This document shows, piece after piece, positions 25,209 to 34,424 of a stretch of DNA of 64,000 nucleotides. Position numbers and translations under genes: made by a program. The notes under the pieces are model-generated. The model was not told where the DNA came from. It saw only the letters and a program-made list of their open reading frames with translations, and made no database searches. Every line of letters starts with the position of its first letter. The first letter of the stretch is position 1. The stretch is taken from assembly GCF_019890725.1 (NCBI RefSeq), contig NZ_JAINZZ010000027.1, positions 29,062-93,061 on the forward strand, read 5' to 3'. This DNA comes from Actinacidiphila acidipaludis (GTDB lineage: Bacteria > Actinomycetota > Actinomycetes > Streptomycetales > Streptomycetaceae).

Positions 25209-26487
25209 GTGTCGCTCTGGCATCTGCGGGACTTCCACGACGAGGACCTCGACCAGGCCATCCAGCTGTGGGACCAGGGGCGTCAGACGGAGGCAGCCGT
25301 GCCCGTCTTCCCCGTGTCCGAGGTCGTGACCGCCGCGCGCAGCGGGCAGCCGGCGGTCGTGGCCGTCGTCGGCGACGAGATCGTCGGGCTGATCGTCGCC
25401 CGGCTGGAGGACGAGCGGGCATGGATCCTGCTGGTCGCGCTGTCCGGACGCTGGCGCAACCGCGGACTCGGCAGCGCGCTGATCGGGGAGCTCGAACGCC
25501 GGCTGCGGGGCACGGGTGTGCGGCGGTTCTGCGCGGTCCTGGCCCCGGGCTCCACGGGAACCGCCGCGCTGGAGCACAGCGGCTACCGCCGGACGGAGGG
25601 ACTGGCCTACTTCGAGAAGGTGGAGCACCTCGGCGCCTCGGACGCGGGCGTCCTGGCCGAACTCGGCGGCCGCGTGCTGCCGAACGGCCTGTGGGACCAG
25701 CTCGCCGGGATGCGGGAGGCCAAGGACGCCATCGAGAAGCGGATCGTGCTGCCTCTGGTGGAGCCGGAGGTGGCCGAACGCTTCGGGGTGTCGCCGCCGA
25801 AGGCGGTGATCCTCTTCGGGCCGCCGGGCACCGGCAAGACGAGCTTCGCCAAGGCCGTCGCCTCGCGCCTGGACTGGCCCTTCGTCGAGCTGTTCCCGTC
25901 GCGGCTGGCCGCCGCGGGCGACGGGCTGGCCGCCTCGCTCCGCGAGAGCTTCGCCGACCTGGCCGACCTGGAGAGCGTGGTGCTCTTCATCGACGAGGTT
26001 GGAGGAGATCGCCTCCGCGCGGTCGGGAGCGGCGGTCGATCCCGGGCACGGTGTCACCAACGAGCTGCTCAAACTCATCCCGGCGTTCCGCGACGGCGAC
26101 AACCGGCTGCTGATCTGCGCGACGAACTCCCTGCGCACCCTGGACGCCGCGTTCCTGCGTCCGGGCAGGTTCGACTACATCCTGCCGGTCGGCCCGCCCG
26201 ACGACGCGGCCCGCGAGGCGATCTGGCGGCGCTACCTCGGGCCGTCCACGGAGTCCGTCGACCTGGACCGGCTGGTGGAGGCCAGCGCGATGTTCACCCC
26301 CGCCGACATCGAGTTCGCCGCGCGCAAGGGCGCCCAGCGGGCCTTCGAACGGGAGGTCGCCGAGCGCAGCGGCGCGCCGGCCGGAACCGGCGACTACCTG
26401 GCCGCGATCGCCGACACCCGGCCCACGCTCACCGAGGCGGCCCTGGCCGGCTTCCACGAGGACATCGAACGCCACCTGCGCACCTGA
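25209..26487 (+). pseudogene. GNAT-AAA+ ATPase fusion, frameshifted in Walker B
   Basis: N-terminal GNAT acetyltransferase domain (~1-135; RWRNRGLGSALIGELERRL), then an AAA+ domain with Walker A FGPPGTGKTSFAKAV and Walker B VVLFIDEV. At 25998-26000 the frame reads GAG GTT GGA; dropping one T restores DEVEEIASARSG and the rest of the domain (LLICATNSLRTLD, FLRPGRFDYILP, TPADIEFAARKGAQRAF) to the stop at 26487. Without repair the product ends its similarity at Walker B. This is either a sequencing error or a recent inactivation. GTG 25209 has GGAGGAG 7 nt upstream. Function unknown; such proteins resemble proteasome/Cdc48-like ATPases with a fused acetyltransferase. Confidence 0.85.
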
Positions 26488-26547
26488 GGCCCACCTGCGC
26501 ACCTGAGGCCCACCCGCGTACCGCCGTCCCACCCGCGTACCCGAGCG
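26472..26547. repeat. Four 19-bp tandem units over the 3' end of the GNAT-AAA gene
   Basis: Unit CCACCTGCGCACCTGAGGC occurs exactly at 26472-26490 and 26491-26509, then twice in diverged form beginning CCACCCGCGTACC (26510-26528, 26529-26547). The first unit contains the stop codon, so the array looks like repeated slippage duplication of the gene end. The rest of the 221-bp gap before the next gene has no feature I can support. Confidence 0.8.
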
Positions 26548-26708
26548 CGCGCCGGGCGCCGAGAGCCCCCGTGCCGCCGCTGCCGCTCCGCAGCCGGACA
26601 TGGGCCGAATGGAGCACGGGCGCCGGACCCGATGGAGTGCATGCGGTTTCCTCGTGGCCCCGAGGTGGACACCTGAACATATCGGCCGTCCACTGCTTCG
26701 AGGTCACC

Positions 26709-28205
26709 ATGCGACTGCTTCTGGTCCACCCCAGTGCCCTGATGTACTCGGAGATCTTCCTGCGCCTCGAGCCGCTCGGCCTGGAGCGGGTGGCGGGCGC
26801 GGCCCGTGCGGCCGGCCACGAGGTGCGGGTGGTGGATCTCCAGGTGTCCGCCGGCCGGACGCTGTCCCGCGAGTTCAAGACGTTCCGCCCCCACGCCATG
26901 GGCATCTCGCTGAACTACCTGGCGAACATCCCCGAGGCCATCCAGGTGGCCAAGGCCGCCAAGGACGCCGACCCGTCGTGTTTCGTGTTCTTCGGCGGCC
27001 ACAGCGTGTCCTTCGTCGCCGAGGACGTCATCGAGCAGGCCGGGGGAGCGGTCGACGCGGTGATCCGCGGCGAGGGCGAGCCCGCGGTGGCGCCGCTGAT
27101 GGAGGCGGTGCGGGACGGCGGGGTCGACGGCGTGCCCGGCGTCGTGACGGCGAACGGGCGCGGTCCCGAGCCGCGGATGCTGCACAGCATCGACGACCCG
27201 ATGCCGGCCCGCGACCTCATGCGGCACCGGCGCCGGTACTTCATCGGCGAGCTCGACCCCTGCGCGTCGATCGAGTTCACCCGCGGCTGCCCCTGGGACT
27301 GCTCCTTCTGCTCGGCCTGGACGTTCTACGGCCGCAGCTACCGCAAGGCGTCCCCCGAGGCCGCGGGCGCCGAGATGGCCTCGATCCGCGAGCCCAACGT
27401 CTTCATCGTCGACGACGTGGCCTTCATCCGTCCCGAGCACGGACACGCGCTGGCCGGTGAGCTGGAACGGCGCAGGATCCGCAAGTCGTACTACCTGGAG
27501 ACCCGCAGCGACGTGCTCCTGCGCAACGAGGAGGTCTTCCAGCGCTGGGTGCGGCTCGGGCTGCGGTACATGTTCCTCGGCATGGAGGCCATCGACGCCG
27601 AAGGGCTGGACCTGTACCGCAAACGCGTCAGCCCGGACGACAACTTCCGCGCCCTGGAGGTCGCCCGCCGTCTCGGGCTGATCGTGGCGATCAACCTCAT
27701 CGTGGACCCGGCCTGGGACGAGGAGCGGTTCCGGGTGGTCCGCGAGTTCGCCCTGTCGGTGCCGGAGATCGTGCACCTGACGGTGATGACGCCCTACCCG
27801 GGCACGGAGATCTGGCACACCGAGTCGCGCCGGCTCACCACCCGCGACTACCGGTTGTTCGACATCCAGCACGCGGTGGTGCCCACGACCCTGCCGCTGG
27901 ACGTCTTCTACCGGGAGCTGGTCAGGACACAGGCCGTCATCAACCGCAAGCACCTCGGGCTGCGCAACGCGGTGGGCGCCATGCGGGTGCTGGGCGGGAA
28001 CCTGGCGCGCGGGCAGACGAACTTCGCCCGGATGCTGTGGAAGTTCAACAGCGTCTACAACCCGGCCCGGCAGATGGCCGACCACCAGCGCCCGGTGCGC
28101 TACGAGCTCCCGCTGCCCCGTCATCTCGACGTCGGCGACCGCAAGCAGCTCTTCGTCCACACCCGTCCCGCGGTGCGCCCGGAGAGCCGTCCCCAGCCGG
28201 AGTGA
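26709..28205 (+). CDS. hpnR: HpnR-type hopanoid C-3 methylase (B12 radical SAM)
   Basis: 498 residues. The N-terminal cobalamin-binding domain (~1-150) begins with RLLLVHPSALMYSEIFLRLE and PLGLERVAGAARAAGHEVRV, very close to HpnR. The radical SAM core (~185-400) has the cluster motif CPWDCSFC and FLGMEAIDAEGLDLYRKRV; the C-terminal DUF4070-like region contains FNSVYNP. HpnR methylates hopanoids at C-3 using SAM and methylcobalamin. GAGG lies 7 nt before ATG 26709. No squalene-hopene cyclase or other hpn genes are in the window, so the gene is an orphan here. Confidence 0.88.
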   Translation: MRLLLVHPSALMYSEIFLRLEPLGLERVAGAARAAGHEVRVVDLQVSAGRTLSREFKTFRPHAMGISLNYLANIPEAIQVAKAAKDADPSCFVFFGGHSVSFVAEDVIEQAGGAVDAVIRGEGEPAVAPLMEAVRDGGVDGVPGVVTANGRGPEPRMLHSIDDPMPARDLMRHRRRYFIGELDPCASIEFTRGCPWDCSFCSAWTFYGRSYRKASPEAAGAEMASIREPNVFIVDDVAFIRPEHGHALAGELERRRIRKSYYLETRSDVLLRNEEVFQRWVRLGLRYMFLGMEAIDAEGLDLYRKRVSPDDNFRALEVARRLGLIVAINLIVDPAWDEERFRVVREFALSVPEIVHLTVMTPYPGTEIWHTESRRLTTRDYRLFDIQHAVVPTTLPLDVFYRELVRTQAVINRKHLGLRNAVGAMRVLGGNLARGQTNFARMLWKFNSVYNPARQMADHQRPVRYELPLPRHLDVGDRKQLFVHTRPAVRPESRPQPE

Positions 28206-28249
28206 TCCGGGGGCGCTGTCAGGGGTTCTTCCCGGACCCCGGCATGACA

Positions 28250-28274
28250 GGTTCCGTCCCGCCAGAAGGGGTAC
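28250..28274 (+). promoter_or_regulatory. SigB-type promoter candidate before the DUF2267 gene
   Basis: GGTT (28250-28253), 15-base spacer, GGGTAC (28269-28274), fitting the streptomycete general-stress pattern GNNT-N14-16-GGGTAC. It is 49 bp before the ATG. Confidence 0.5.
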
Positions 28275-28322
28275 CCGGGGACTGCCGGTCGCACGACGCG
28301 GGACGGGAGGAGACGGCGTGCC

Positions 28323-28745
28323 ATGAAGCACGACGAGATGATCGGAAAAGCCCAGGCCCTGGCCCAGCTGCCGGACCGCGGTTCGGCCGAACGGGCGATG
28401 GACGCGGTGCTGCGCACCCTGGGCGAACGGCTGCCCTCCGGGCTGGCCGACCACATGGCGGCGCAGCTCCCAGCGTCGCTGGGCGTCTGCGTGCACCGGG
28501 CGGCGGAGTCCGCGGCCCTGGACGGCCGCGACCCGTCGGTGGGCGAACGCTTCGACCTCACCGCCTTCGCGGGCCGGGTGGCGGGCCGGGCCGGCACCAC
28601 GGAGGACGCGGCCCTGCAGGAGACCGCCGCGGTCTTCGAGGTGCTCGACGCGGCCCTGGCCCCGGAGCTCATGGACAAGATGGCCGCGGTGCTGCCCGCC
28701 GACATCGGCGGGCTCCTGCCGTCCGGGCGGTCGCAGGAGCTGTGA
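28323..28745 (+). CDS. DUF2267 protein
   Basis: 140 residues, all-helical and acidic: AERAMDAVLRTLGERLPSGLADHMAAQLP, FDLTAFAGRVAGRAG and a repeated helix pair LDAALAPELMDKMAAVLPADIGGLLP. DUF2267 proteins often sit with stress genes but have no known activity. GGGAGGAG lies about 11 nt before ATG 28323, and a SigB-type promoter candidate lies upstream, which would make it a general-stress gene. It converges on the SDR gene with 68 bp between. Confidence 0.88.
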   Translation: MKHDEMIGKAQALAQLPDRGSAERAMDAVLRTLGERLPSGLADHMAAQLPASLGVCVHRAAESAALDGRDPSVGERFDLTAFAGRVAGRAGTTEDAALQETAAVFEVLDAALAPELMDKMAAVLPADIGGLLPSGRSQEL

Positions 28746-28813
28746 GGCTGCCGTCCGGCCGGTCGTGGGCGCGGTGAGGTGAGTACCGGCGAGCCGGCCG
28801 GGCCGGCGGTGAG

Positions 28814-29653
28814 TCAGGGGTTGCGCCAGTCGCCGGACGTCAGGTGGGAGCCGGCCTGCGGGCCCATGCGGAGCATGCCGCCGTCGACGACCCAGGACGC
28901 GCCGGTCACGTAGGAGGCGTCGGGGCCGGCGAGGAAGGCGATCACCGAGGCGATCTCGCGGGCGTCGCCTGGACGGCCCAGCGGGATGCCCGGGCGCGCG
29001 GCACGGGTGACATCGGCGTCCTCCTGGCCCGTCATGGGTGTGGCGATCTCACCCGGGGCCACGGCATTGACGGTGATGCCGTACGCGCTCAGCTCCAGCG
29101 CCATCACCTGGGTGAGCAGCCCGAGGCCGCCCTTGGCGGCGCAGTAGGGCGCGGCGCCCACCCGCGGCTGGTGTTCGTGCACCGAAGTGATGTTGACGAT
29201 CCGGCCGCCTCCGCCCTGCGCGATCATCCGCCGGGCCGCGTGCTGGGAACACAGGAACGGGCCGATCACGTCGACGTCCATGACGCGCTGGAACGTCGCG
29301 TGATCGATGTCCAGGAAACGGGTGGACGTACCGGTACCCGAGCCGTTGACGAGGACGTCCAGCCTGCCCAGTTCGTCGGCCAGGGTCTCCACGGCGTCCG
29401 CCGCGCCGGGCAGCTCGGTGAGGTCCAGCCGCGTCACCGCGGCGCGCCGGCCCTGGGCGCGGACCTCCTCCGCCGTCTCCTCGGCGCCCCTCTCGTCGCT
29501 GTGCCAGGTGATCCCGACGTCCATTCCGCTCTCGGCGAGGCGTACCGCGGTGGCCCGGCCGATACCGGAGTCGGAGCCGGTCACGATCGCGACCCGGGTG
29601 GGCCGCGGCCCGTCGCTGTTCGTCGGGTGCGAAGGGTCGGGGGAGGTGGTCAT
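28814..29653 (-). CDS. Short-chain dehydrogenase/reductase
   Basis: 279 residues, classical SDR. Cofactor motif TGSDSGIG (~26), LVNGSGTG (~104), catalytic S in NITSVHEH, Y-x3-K in YCAAKGG (~160), AVAPGEIATPM, and WVVDGGML near the end. The C-terminal extension after DGG (GPQAGSHLTSGDWRNP) matches the glucose-1-dehydrogenase-like family of stress-associated SDRs. Substrate unknown. AAAGG lies upstream of the ATG. Confidence 0.9.
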   Translation of the reverse strand: MTTSPDPSHPTNSDGPRPTRVAIVTGSDSGIGRATAVRLAESGMDVGITWHSDERGAEETAEEVRAQGRRAAVTRLDLTELPGAADAVETLADELGRLDVLVNGSGTGTSTRFLDIDHATFQRVMDVDVIGPFLCSQHAARRMIAQGGGGRIVNITSVHEHQPRVGAAPYCAAKGGLGLLTQVMALELSAYGITVNAVAPGEIATPMTGQEDADVTRAARPGIPLGRPGDAREIASVIAFLAGPDASYVTGASWVVDGGMLRMGPQAGSHLTSGDWRNP

Positions 29654-29841
29654 GAGGCGCCTTTCCCTGGGGTCTCCGGCACAACTCCCGGGTGCCCCAC
29701 GCGGAACGTGTCACACGCCCGGGCGGGCCGGGCCGCGGCTGCCGTGCGCCCGAGAGCCCCTGGCGGGTCGGCGGCTGCTTCGGCCCGCCCCGCCCCTAGC
29801 ATGCGGATTCGGGTGATATGTCCGATCGGAGAGGGACTGAC

Positions 29842-30252
29842 ATGGACGGCGACCAGGACGACGAGCGTTACCGCGAAGCGCTGGCCACGGCGGAGGACCT
29901 GCTCGGCGTTCCGCTGCAGCGGTTCCTGGAGCCCGGCGAGGGTGAGCCCGCCAACGGCGCCGACTTCAAGCGGCTCGCCACCATGCACACCTTCGGCGAC
30001 GTGTGGCCCCGCACGGGCGTGCTGGACACGCGGACCCGCTCTCTCGTCTCCGTGACGGTCACCGCCGTCCTTGGCACTATGGAACCGCTGCGGGGGCAAC
30101 TGCGGATCGCGCTCAACAACGGCGTCACGCCCGAGGAAATCGTCGAGGTGTTCCTCCATCTCTCCGCCTACGCGGGTGCCGCCCGGGCCTTCGAGGGCTA
30201 CCAGGTGGCGCAGCAGGTGTTCGCCGAGGCGGCGCGGGGTGCCGAGACCTGA
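29842..30252 (+). CDS. Carboxymuconolactone-decarboxylase-like protein
   Basis: 136 residues. The family core is KRLATMHTFGDVWPRTGVLDTRTRSLVSV with LGTMEPLRGQLRIALNNGVTPEEIVEVFLHLSAYAGAARA; it lacks the CxxC of AhpD peroxidases, so a decarboxylase-like or unknown role is more likely. ATG 29842 is chosen over ATG 29818 because GGAGAGGG is 6 nt upstream. It diverges from the SDR gene across 188 bp. Confidence 0.85.
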   Translation: MDGDQDDERYREALATAEDLLGVPLQRFLEPGEGEPANGADFKRLATMHTFGDVWPRTGVLDTRTRSLVSVTVTAVLGTMEPLRGQLRIALNNGVTPEEIVEVFLHLSAYAGAARAFEGYQVAQQVFAEAARGAET

Positions 30253-30573
30253 CCAGCGGCATCGGAGACTGTCCCGTTGCGCCGCGGACGCACGATCCCC
30301 TCTCCGGCGGGCTCACGGGGAAGGTGGAGGCCCGGCATCGTGAGCCAGGGGTGGCGTCCATCCTGTCCTGCCGGGCCGGCAGCCGGACATCGGCGGGCTC
30401 GCGCCGGGGAGCGGCGAGTTCACGCCACTCCACGGGGGTGGGACGTGCCCCGGACGGACGCCCCGTCACGCACTCCCGCACCAGCTCCGCCCGCGCCCGG
30501 GAGGGGAACGCGTACGTCACGCAGGGGCCGAACGCCGGCTGGCGCAGGCTGACCTGTGTCCCGGCCGCGGCCC
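30253..30573. other. 321-bp gap without a supported gene
   Basis: Between two convergent genes. The minus strand is open from 30577 (ATGA overlap with the glycosyltransferase stop) through to 30125, but it has no recognisable domain, is Arg/Pro-rich, and runs into the opposite gene. I see no terminator or repeat. Confidence 0.4.
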
Positions 30574-31657
30574 TCATCCCGCCAGGACCCCGGCGTGCCC
30601 GGCGTGCCCGGCGGGCGCCAGCAGGGCGGCGTAGTCGCGCAGGACCGCCGTCCACGAGGCGACGGACCCCGTGGGCGCGGGCGGGACGTCCGGGTCGCCA
30701 CGCTGCCAGGCGGTGACCCCGTCCCGCGGTGCGGGGAAGTCCGGTGGCAGGACGGCCTGATGGTGTCTGCGCAGCAACTCGCCGACCCCGGGGGGCGAAT
30801 CCCATGACGGGGACACCGCAGTTGAGCGCCTCGAGGACGGCCGGCGGCCGTCCGTCGGAGTGCCGGTAGGGGACCACGAGCAGATCGGTGGCTGCGAAGA
30901 AGGACAGCAGTGCCCGGTCGTCGAGCAGAGCGCTGAACGGGACCGCCGGCAGTGGGCTGCGGACCCGTACCGAGACCGTGTTGGCGGCGAACTCCAGCCC
31001 GGAACCGCCCAGTTCGCGGGCCAGCCGGAGGAAGAGGTCCAGGCCCTTCTGCGGAGTGGGCCGGCCGATGAACGACACCCGCCGCCGGGACGGTCCACGT
31101 CTGCGCAGCGGCGCCGACAGCCGCGCGCCGTTCTCGATCACGGTCAGCCGTACGGACACCTCGCCGTTCCGCCGGACGAGATCCCGCACGGCCGTCGCCA
31201 CGTCCTGGGACACGGCGACCGTCCAGGTGCTGTGGGACATCAGCTGGGCGAGCCGGCGTTCCTGCACCCGCACGCTCCCGGCCGCGGGGTCGGAGTGCGA
31301 GGAGGTGTGGACGACGGTGAGGCAGGGCGTGGAGCGGCAGGTGAGGTACTCGCCGGCCAGGCGGGCGAGCATGCGGACGTTGAAGCTCGTGGGCACCACG
31401 ATGACATCGGCCCAGTCCATGGCCGCCCACGCCGAGCGGACGTCTCCGCACTGCACCGTGCGCACCCCGCCGAACAGGCCGGGGAGGGGGAGTTCGCGCC
31501 CCCAGGTGGCCACCAGGCAATCATGCGTGGGGGCCGCGAAGCGGAGGAACTCGCGTACGAACTGCTCGACGCCTTCGGACGGGTGGGCGTAGTCGCTCAC
31601 CATCAAAAGACGTCTGGGGCGTGGCGGGTCGGGTGGGACGGGCGGCGCGGTGGCCAT
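30574..31657 (-). pseudogene. Glycosyltransferase family 4-like gene with a frameshift
   Basis: A GT-B glycosyltransferase: N-terminal RRLLMVSDYAHPSEGVEQFVREFLR, middle RRVSFIGRPTPQKGLDLFLRLA, then DLLVVPYRHSDGRPPAVLEALNCGVPVMGFAP. At the six-G tract 30790-30795 the frame is lost; removing one base restores PGVGELLRRHHQA and ASWTAVLRDYAALLAP to a stop at 30574, the expected end of the fold. So either one base too many in a homopolymer or a recent inactivation. ATG 31657 is chosen because GGAGG lies 8 nt upstream; the ATG at 31681 has none. Acceptor and sugar unknown. Confidence 0.85.
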
Positions 31658-31920
31658 GGTGGCTGCCTCCGTGGACGGCATACGGGGAGAACGCGCTGAG
31701 GGGCCCGTCTGCGGTCACGCCAGGTGTGCCGGGTGCGAGAAGGCGGGGACGTTGCATCGGGCGCGGACGCGTGCAACGCCGCGGGGCGGCCGCGACCGTC
31801 GCTGTCAGCGGCCGGACGGCCGTGTGCGATGCGTCCGGAATGCGTCTCGCGATGCCGGACGAATCCGGCCAATGTGGGGGGAACGACGTCGGGTGGGGAA
31901 CGGGCACGTGAGGGGACGAC

Positions 31921-33588
31921 GTGGCGCGAGCAGGCGGGGCGAGACCGGCGGCCATTCCGTGGACACCGTGGCACATCAGGGCGGGCTGGCTGCTGCGGTC
32001 CCACCGGCTGCGCCACACCGACCCGGACCTGCGACGGCTGGGCGGGTTCGCCCGCGCCTACGGCGTGTCCGGGCAGAAGGAGGGCGGCATCTCACCGAGC
32101 ACCCTGTCCCGCTGGGAGAGCGGCACGGTCGTGGTGACCGCCGAGGCCGTCCGCCGCTACGAAGGGGTCCTCGGGCTCCCGGCCCACCACCTGCTCGCAC
32201 CCATCCAGACCGTCGCCCGCCACGAGGGCGGTCCCGCCGCGGCGGCCTTCCTGCGGGGCCGCTACGGGCCGCCCGCCGGAACGGCCGCCAACGGCCCGGC
32301 CCGCCCGCGGAGCGCCGGTGCGCACGGCACCGCGCTGCGGATGGATCCCCTGCTGGACCGCGCCCTGGACGGCGGCATCCTCACCAGCGAGGACTGGGAC
32401 GAACTCACCTGGTGGGCGGCCTACGGCGGCGGCAGCGTCTCCCCGGGACGGGTCCGGCGGGCGGTCGTCCAGCGGCTGCTGGAGGAGACCCTGGTCTCGT
32501 CCAGTACCCAGTGGATGCGGCGCTTCGAGGCCCTCGGGCGGCTGATGGCCGATCCGTTCTGGGCGCCCGAGGCCGTCGCGGTGTGCGCCGAGGCCGCGGA
32601 ACAGTCCGAGCACGTCGGCCTGATCGAGGCGGTGTGCGCCCTGGACGGCAGCCCGCACCCCGACGCGGCACGCGCGGTGATCCGCCAGCTCACCGACCCC
32701 ACCACCGAGGACAGCCGCTACGGCGCCATGCTGGCCGCCGCCCGCAAGTCCCGCAAAGGCCACTTCGGCGCCGACCAGAACCGCGTGCTGGTGGACGTGG
32801 TCGACGGGGTGCTGACCAGCGCCTCGCAGGGCGCGCATCCCCTGCCGCTGGTCGAGGCCGCCGCGGTCCTGGTGCACCGGCTGCCGCTGTCGGCGGCGCA
32901 CACCGCCCGGCTGGTCGCCGCCGCCGCGGACCTCCACCCGACGGCCGGCGCCGTGGTCCTCCACGGCTCGCTCACCGCGCCCGCCGCGGCCTCCGTGACC
33001 GTCGCCCGCGTCCTCGCCCGGCTGCCCGACGACGTCACCTCCCCGCAGTCGGGCGATGTGCTCGGCGGCATCGTGCACGATCTCCTGCACCACCCCGTGG
33101 CCGACGTCCGCCTGTACGCGGCGATGCTGCTCTCCGCCAGCCCCTACGGCGGTGAGGTCGCCGCCGCCCTGACCGCCGAACTGCGCAACACCGCCGTGGT
33201 CCGGGCCGAGAACCAGGCCGTTCCGGTGCTCTACGCCTTGCGCGTCCTCGGCGGCCCGGAGCAGCGCGGCGTGGTGGCCGACCTCACCCTGGCGCGTGGC
33301 CTGCCCCGGGGCGTGGTCCTCGCGGCGGTCGACGCGCTGGGCCACATCGGGGGCCGCAGCCCCGAGACCTACTGGCGGGCCGTCTTCGAGCGGCACTCCA
33401 AGGCCGTCCCCGACCCCGGCGAGCAGCAGCGCGTCCTCAAGCGACTCGTCTACAGCTTCGCGATGGCCGATGAACTCGACCTGCTCACCCGTCTGGTCGG
33501 CGAGCAGGCGCGGGAGGTCTCCGCGCAGGGCCTGTCCCGCTGGTGGACCCACCTCGCCCGGCACGTCCGCGAGAGCGCGCGGCGCTGA
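31921..33588 (+). CDS. Large HTH-domain regulator with helical-repeat C-terminus
   Basis: 555 residues. An XRE-like HTH near the N-terminus (~15-85; WLLRSHRLRHTDPDLRRLGGFARAYG, ISPSTLSRWESGTVVV, VRRYEGVLGLPAHHLL) is followed by ~450 residues of Ala/Leu-rich alpha-helical repeats resembling HEAT repeats, with no catalytic motif. This architecture is found in streptomycete regulators of unknown target. GTG 31921 has GAGGGG upstream. A 263-bp non-coding gap separates it from the divergent glycosyltransferase gene. A role in regulating that neighbour is possible but unsupported. Confidence 0.75.
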   Translation: MARAGGARPAAIPWTPWHIRAGWLLRSHRLRHTDPDLRRLGGFARAYGVSGQKEGGISPSTLSRWESGTVVVTAEAVRRYEGVLGLPAHHLLAPIQTVARHEGGPAAAAFLRGRYGPPAGTAANGPARPRSAGAHGTALRMDPLLDRALDGGILTSEDWDELTWWAAYGGGSVSPGRVRRAVVQRLLEETLVSSSTQWMRRFEALGRLMADPFWAPEAVAVCAEAAEQSEHVGLIEAVCALDGSPHPDAARAVIRQLTDPTTEDSRYGAMLAAARKSRKGHFGADQNRVLVDVVDGVLTSASQGAHPLPLVEAAAVLVHRLPLSAAHTARLVAAAADLHPTAGAVVLHGSLTAPAAASVTVARVLARLPDDVTSPQSGDVLGGIVHDLLHHPVADVRLYAAMLLSASPYGGEVAAALTAELRNTAVVRAENQAVPVLYALRVLGGPEQRGVVADLTLARGLPRGVVLAAVDALGHIGGRSPETYWRAVFERHSKAVPDPGEQQRVLKRLVYSFAMADELDLLTRLVGEQAREVSAQGLSRWWTHLARHVRESARR

Positions 33589-33739
33589 TCCCGTCCGGCG
33601 ACTGCCGCCTGTCGCCGCGTCCGGTGTGTCCCCCCCCGGGGCGCAGCCGTGGCGTGACCTGGTGGGGGGACGCAGAATGAGGGGACGGACGCCCGGGCGA
33701 AGCGGTGGGCGGCGGCCGCCCAGCGAGGGGAGCGTTTCC

Positions 33740-34345
33740 ATGAGCACAGCGTGGGACCTGCTGATCGTCACCAAGGACGACGCGGCGGGCACACCGGTCG
33801 ACGCGGACGACCTGTCGCTGGCCCTCGCGGGAGCGGAACTGCTCGACCTCGTCGACTCCCCGGCCGCGGCGCTGGACGGCGACCGCATCGTGCCCGGCCC
33901 GCCCGTGACCACCAGTGACAGCCTGCTCGACCAGGCTGCCGCGGCGCTGGTGCGGCAGGAGCCGTACGAGACCGTCGACCAGTGGCTGTGGCGCCGCGGC
34001 GAGAAGCTGTCGTCGGCCTACACCGAGGCACTGGAGACGCAGGGGTACGCCGTCAGGCCGCACCATCGGTGGCTGCCGGGCCGCAGCGACCGGGCCGTGC
34101 TCGTGGACTCGCCCGCGCGTGAGCGCGCGGCGGAACGCTGGGCCTCGGGCGAACCGGTGCTGTCGGTCCTGGCCGCGGCCGTCGGCGTCCCGGGCGGTGA
34201 GGCCGGACGCCCGGACAGCGTCGCCGACGAGGACGGCGCGACCGTCCTGGCCGCGGTCGGCAACGCCGTCACCGAACTGGAGGCCGAGCGGCAGCGCCGG
34301 CGCATCGAGAACGACGCGTTCGACAACATCTGGCGCGCGCCCTGA
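33740..34345 (+). CDS. GPP34-family (GOLPH3-like) protein
   Basis: 201 residues. DLLIVTKDDAAGTPV, LALAGAELLDLV and ERAAERWASGEPVLSVLAAAVG match the helical GPP34 fold shared with yeast Vps74/human GOLPH3, which bind phosphoinositides. Actinobacteria carry many paralogues of unknown function. ATG 33740 has GAGGGGAG upstream. A short duplication of GCGCGCCCTGACG surrounds the stop codon (34336-34374). Confidence 0.85.
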   Translation: MSTAWDLLIVTKDDAAGTPVDADDLSLALAGAELLDLVDSPAAALDGDRIVPGPPVTTSDSLLDQAAAALVRQEPYETVDQWLWRRGEKLSSAYTEALETQGYAVRPHHRWLPGRSDRAVLVDSPARERAAERWASGEPVLSVLAAAVGVPGGEAGRPDSVADEDGATVLAAVGNAVTELEAERQRRRIENDAFDNIWRAP

Positions 34346-34424
34346 CGATCTGCACGATCTGCGCGCGCCCTGACGGAAGCTGCCGCGAGGACCCCCGTCC
34401 GGAGGCCCGCGGACACCGGCCGGC

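Noticed and set aside
25992..26010. Programmed frameshift in the GNAT-AAA gene
   Set aside because: No slippery heptamer, stop codon or stimulating structure is apparent at the site; an error or mutation is simpler.
25137..28205. Single 3-kb open frame joining the GNAT-AAA N-terminus to the radical SAM protein
   Set aside because: It arises from the one-base shift at 25999; the middle ~250 residues are a shadow of the true AAA+ frame, and hpnR has its own start and ribosome-binding site.
30125..30577. Possible leftward gene coupled to the glycosyltransferase stop
   Set aside because: No recognisable domain, Arg/Pro-rich, and overlaps the opposite carboxymuconolactone-decarboxylase-like gene by 128 bp.
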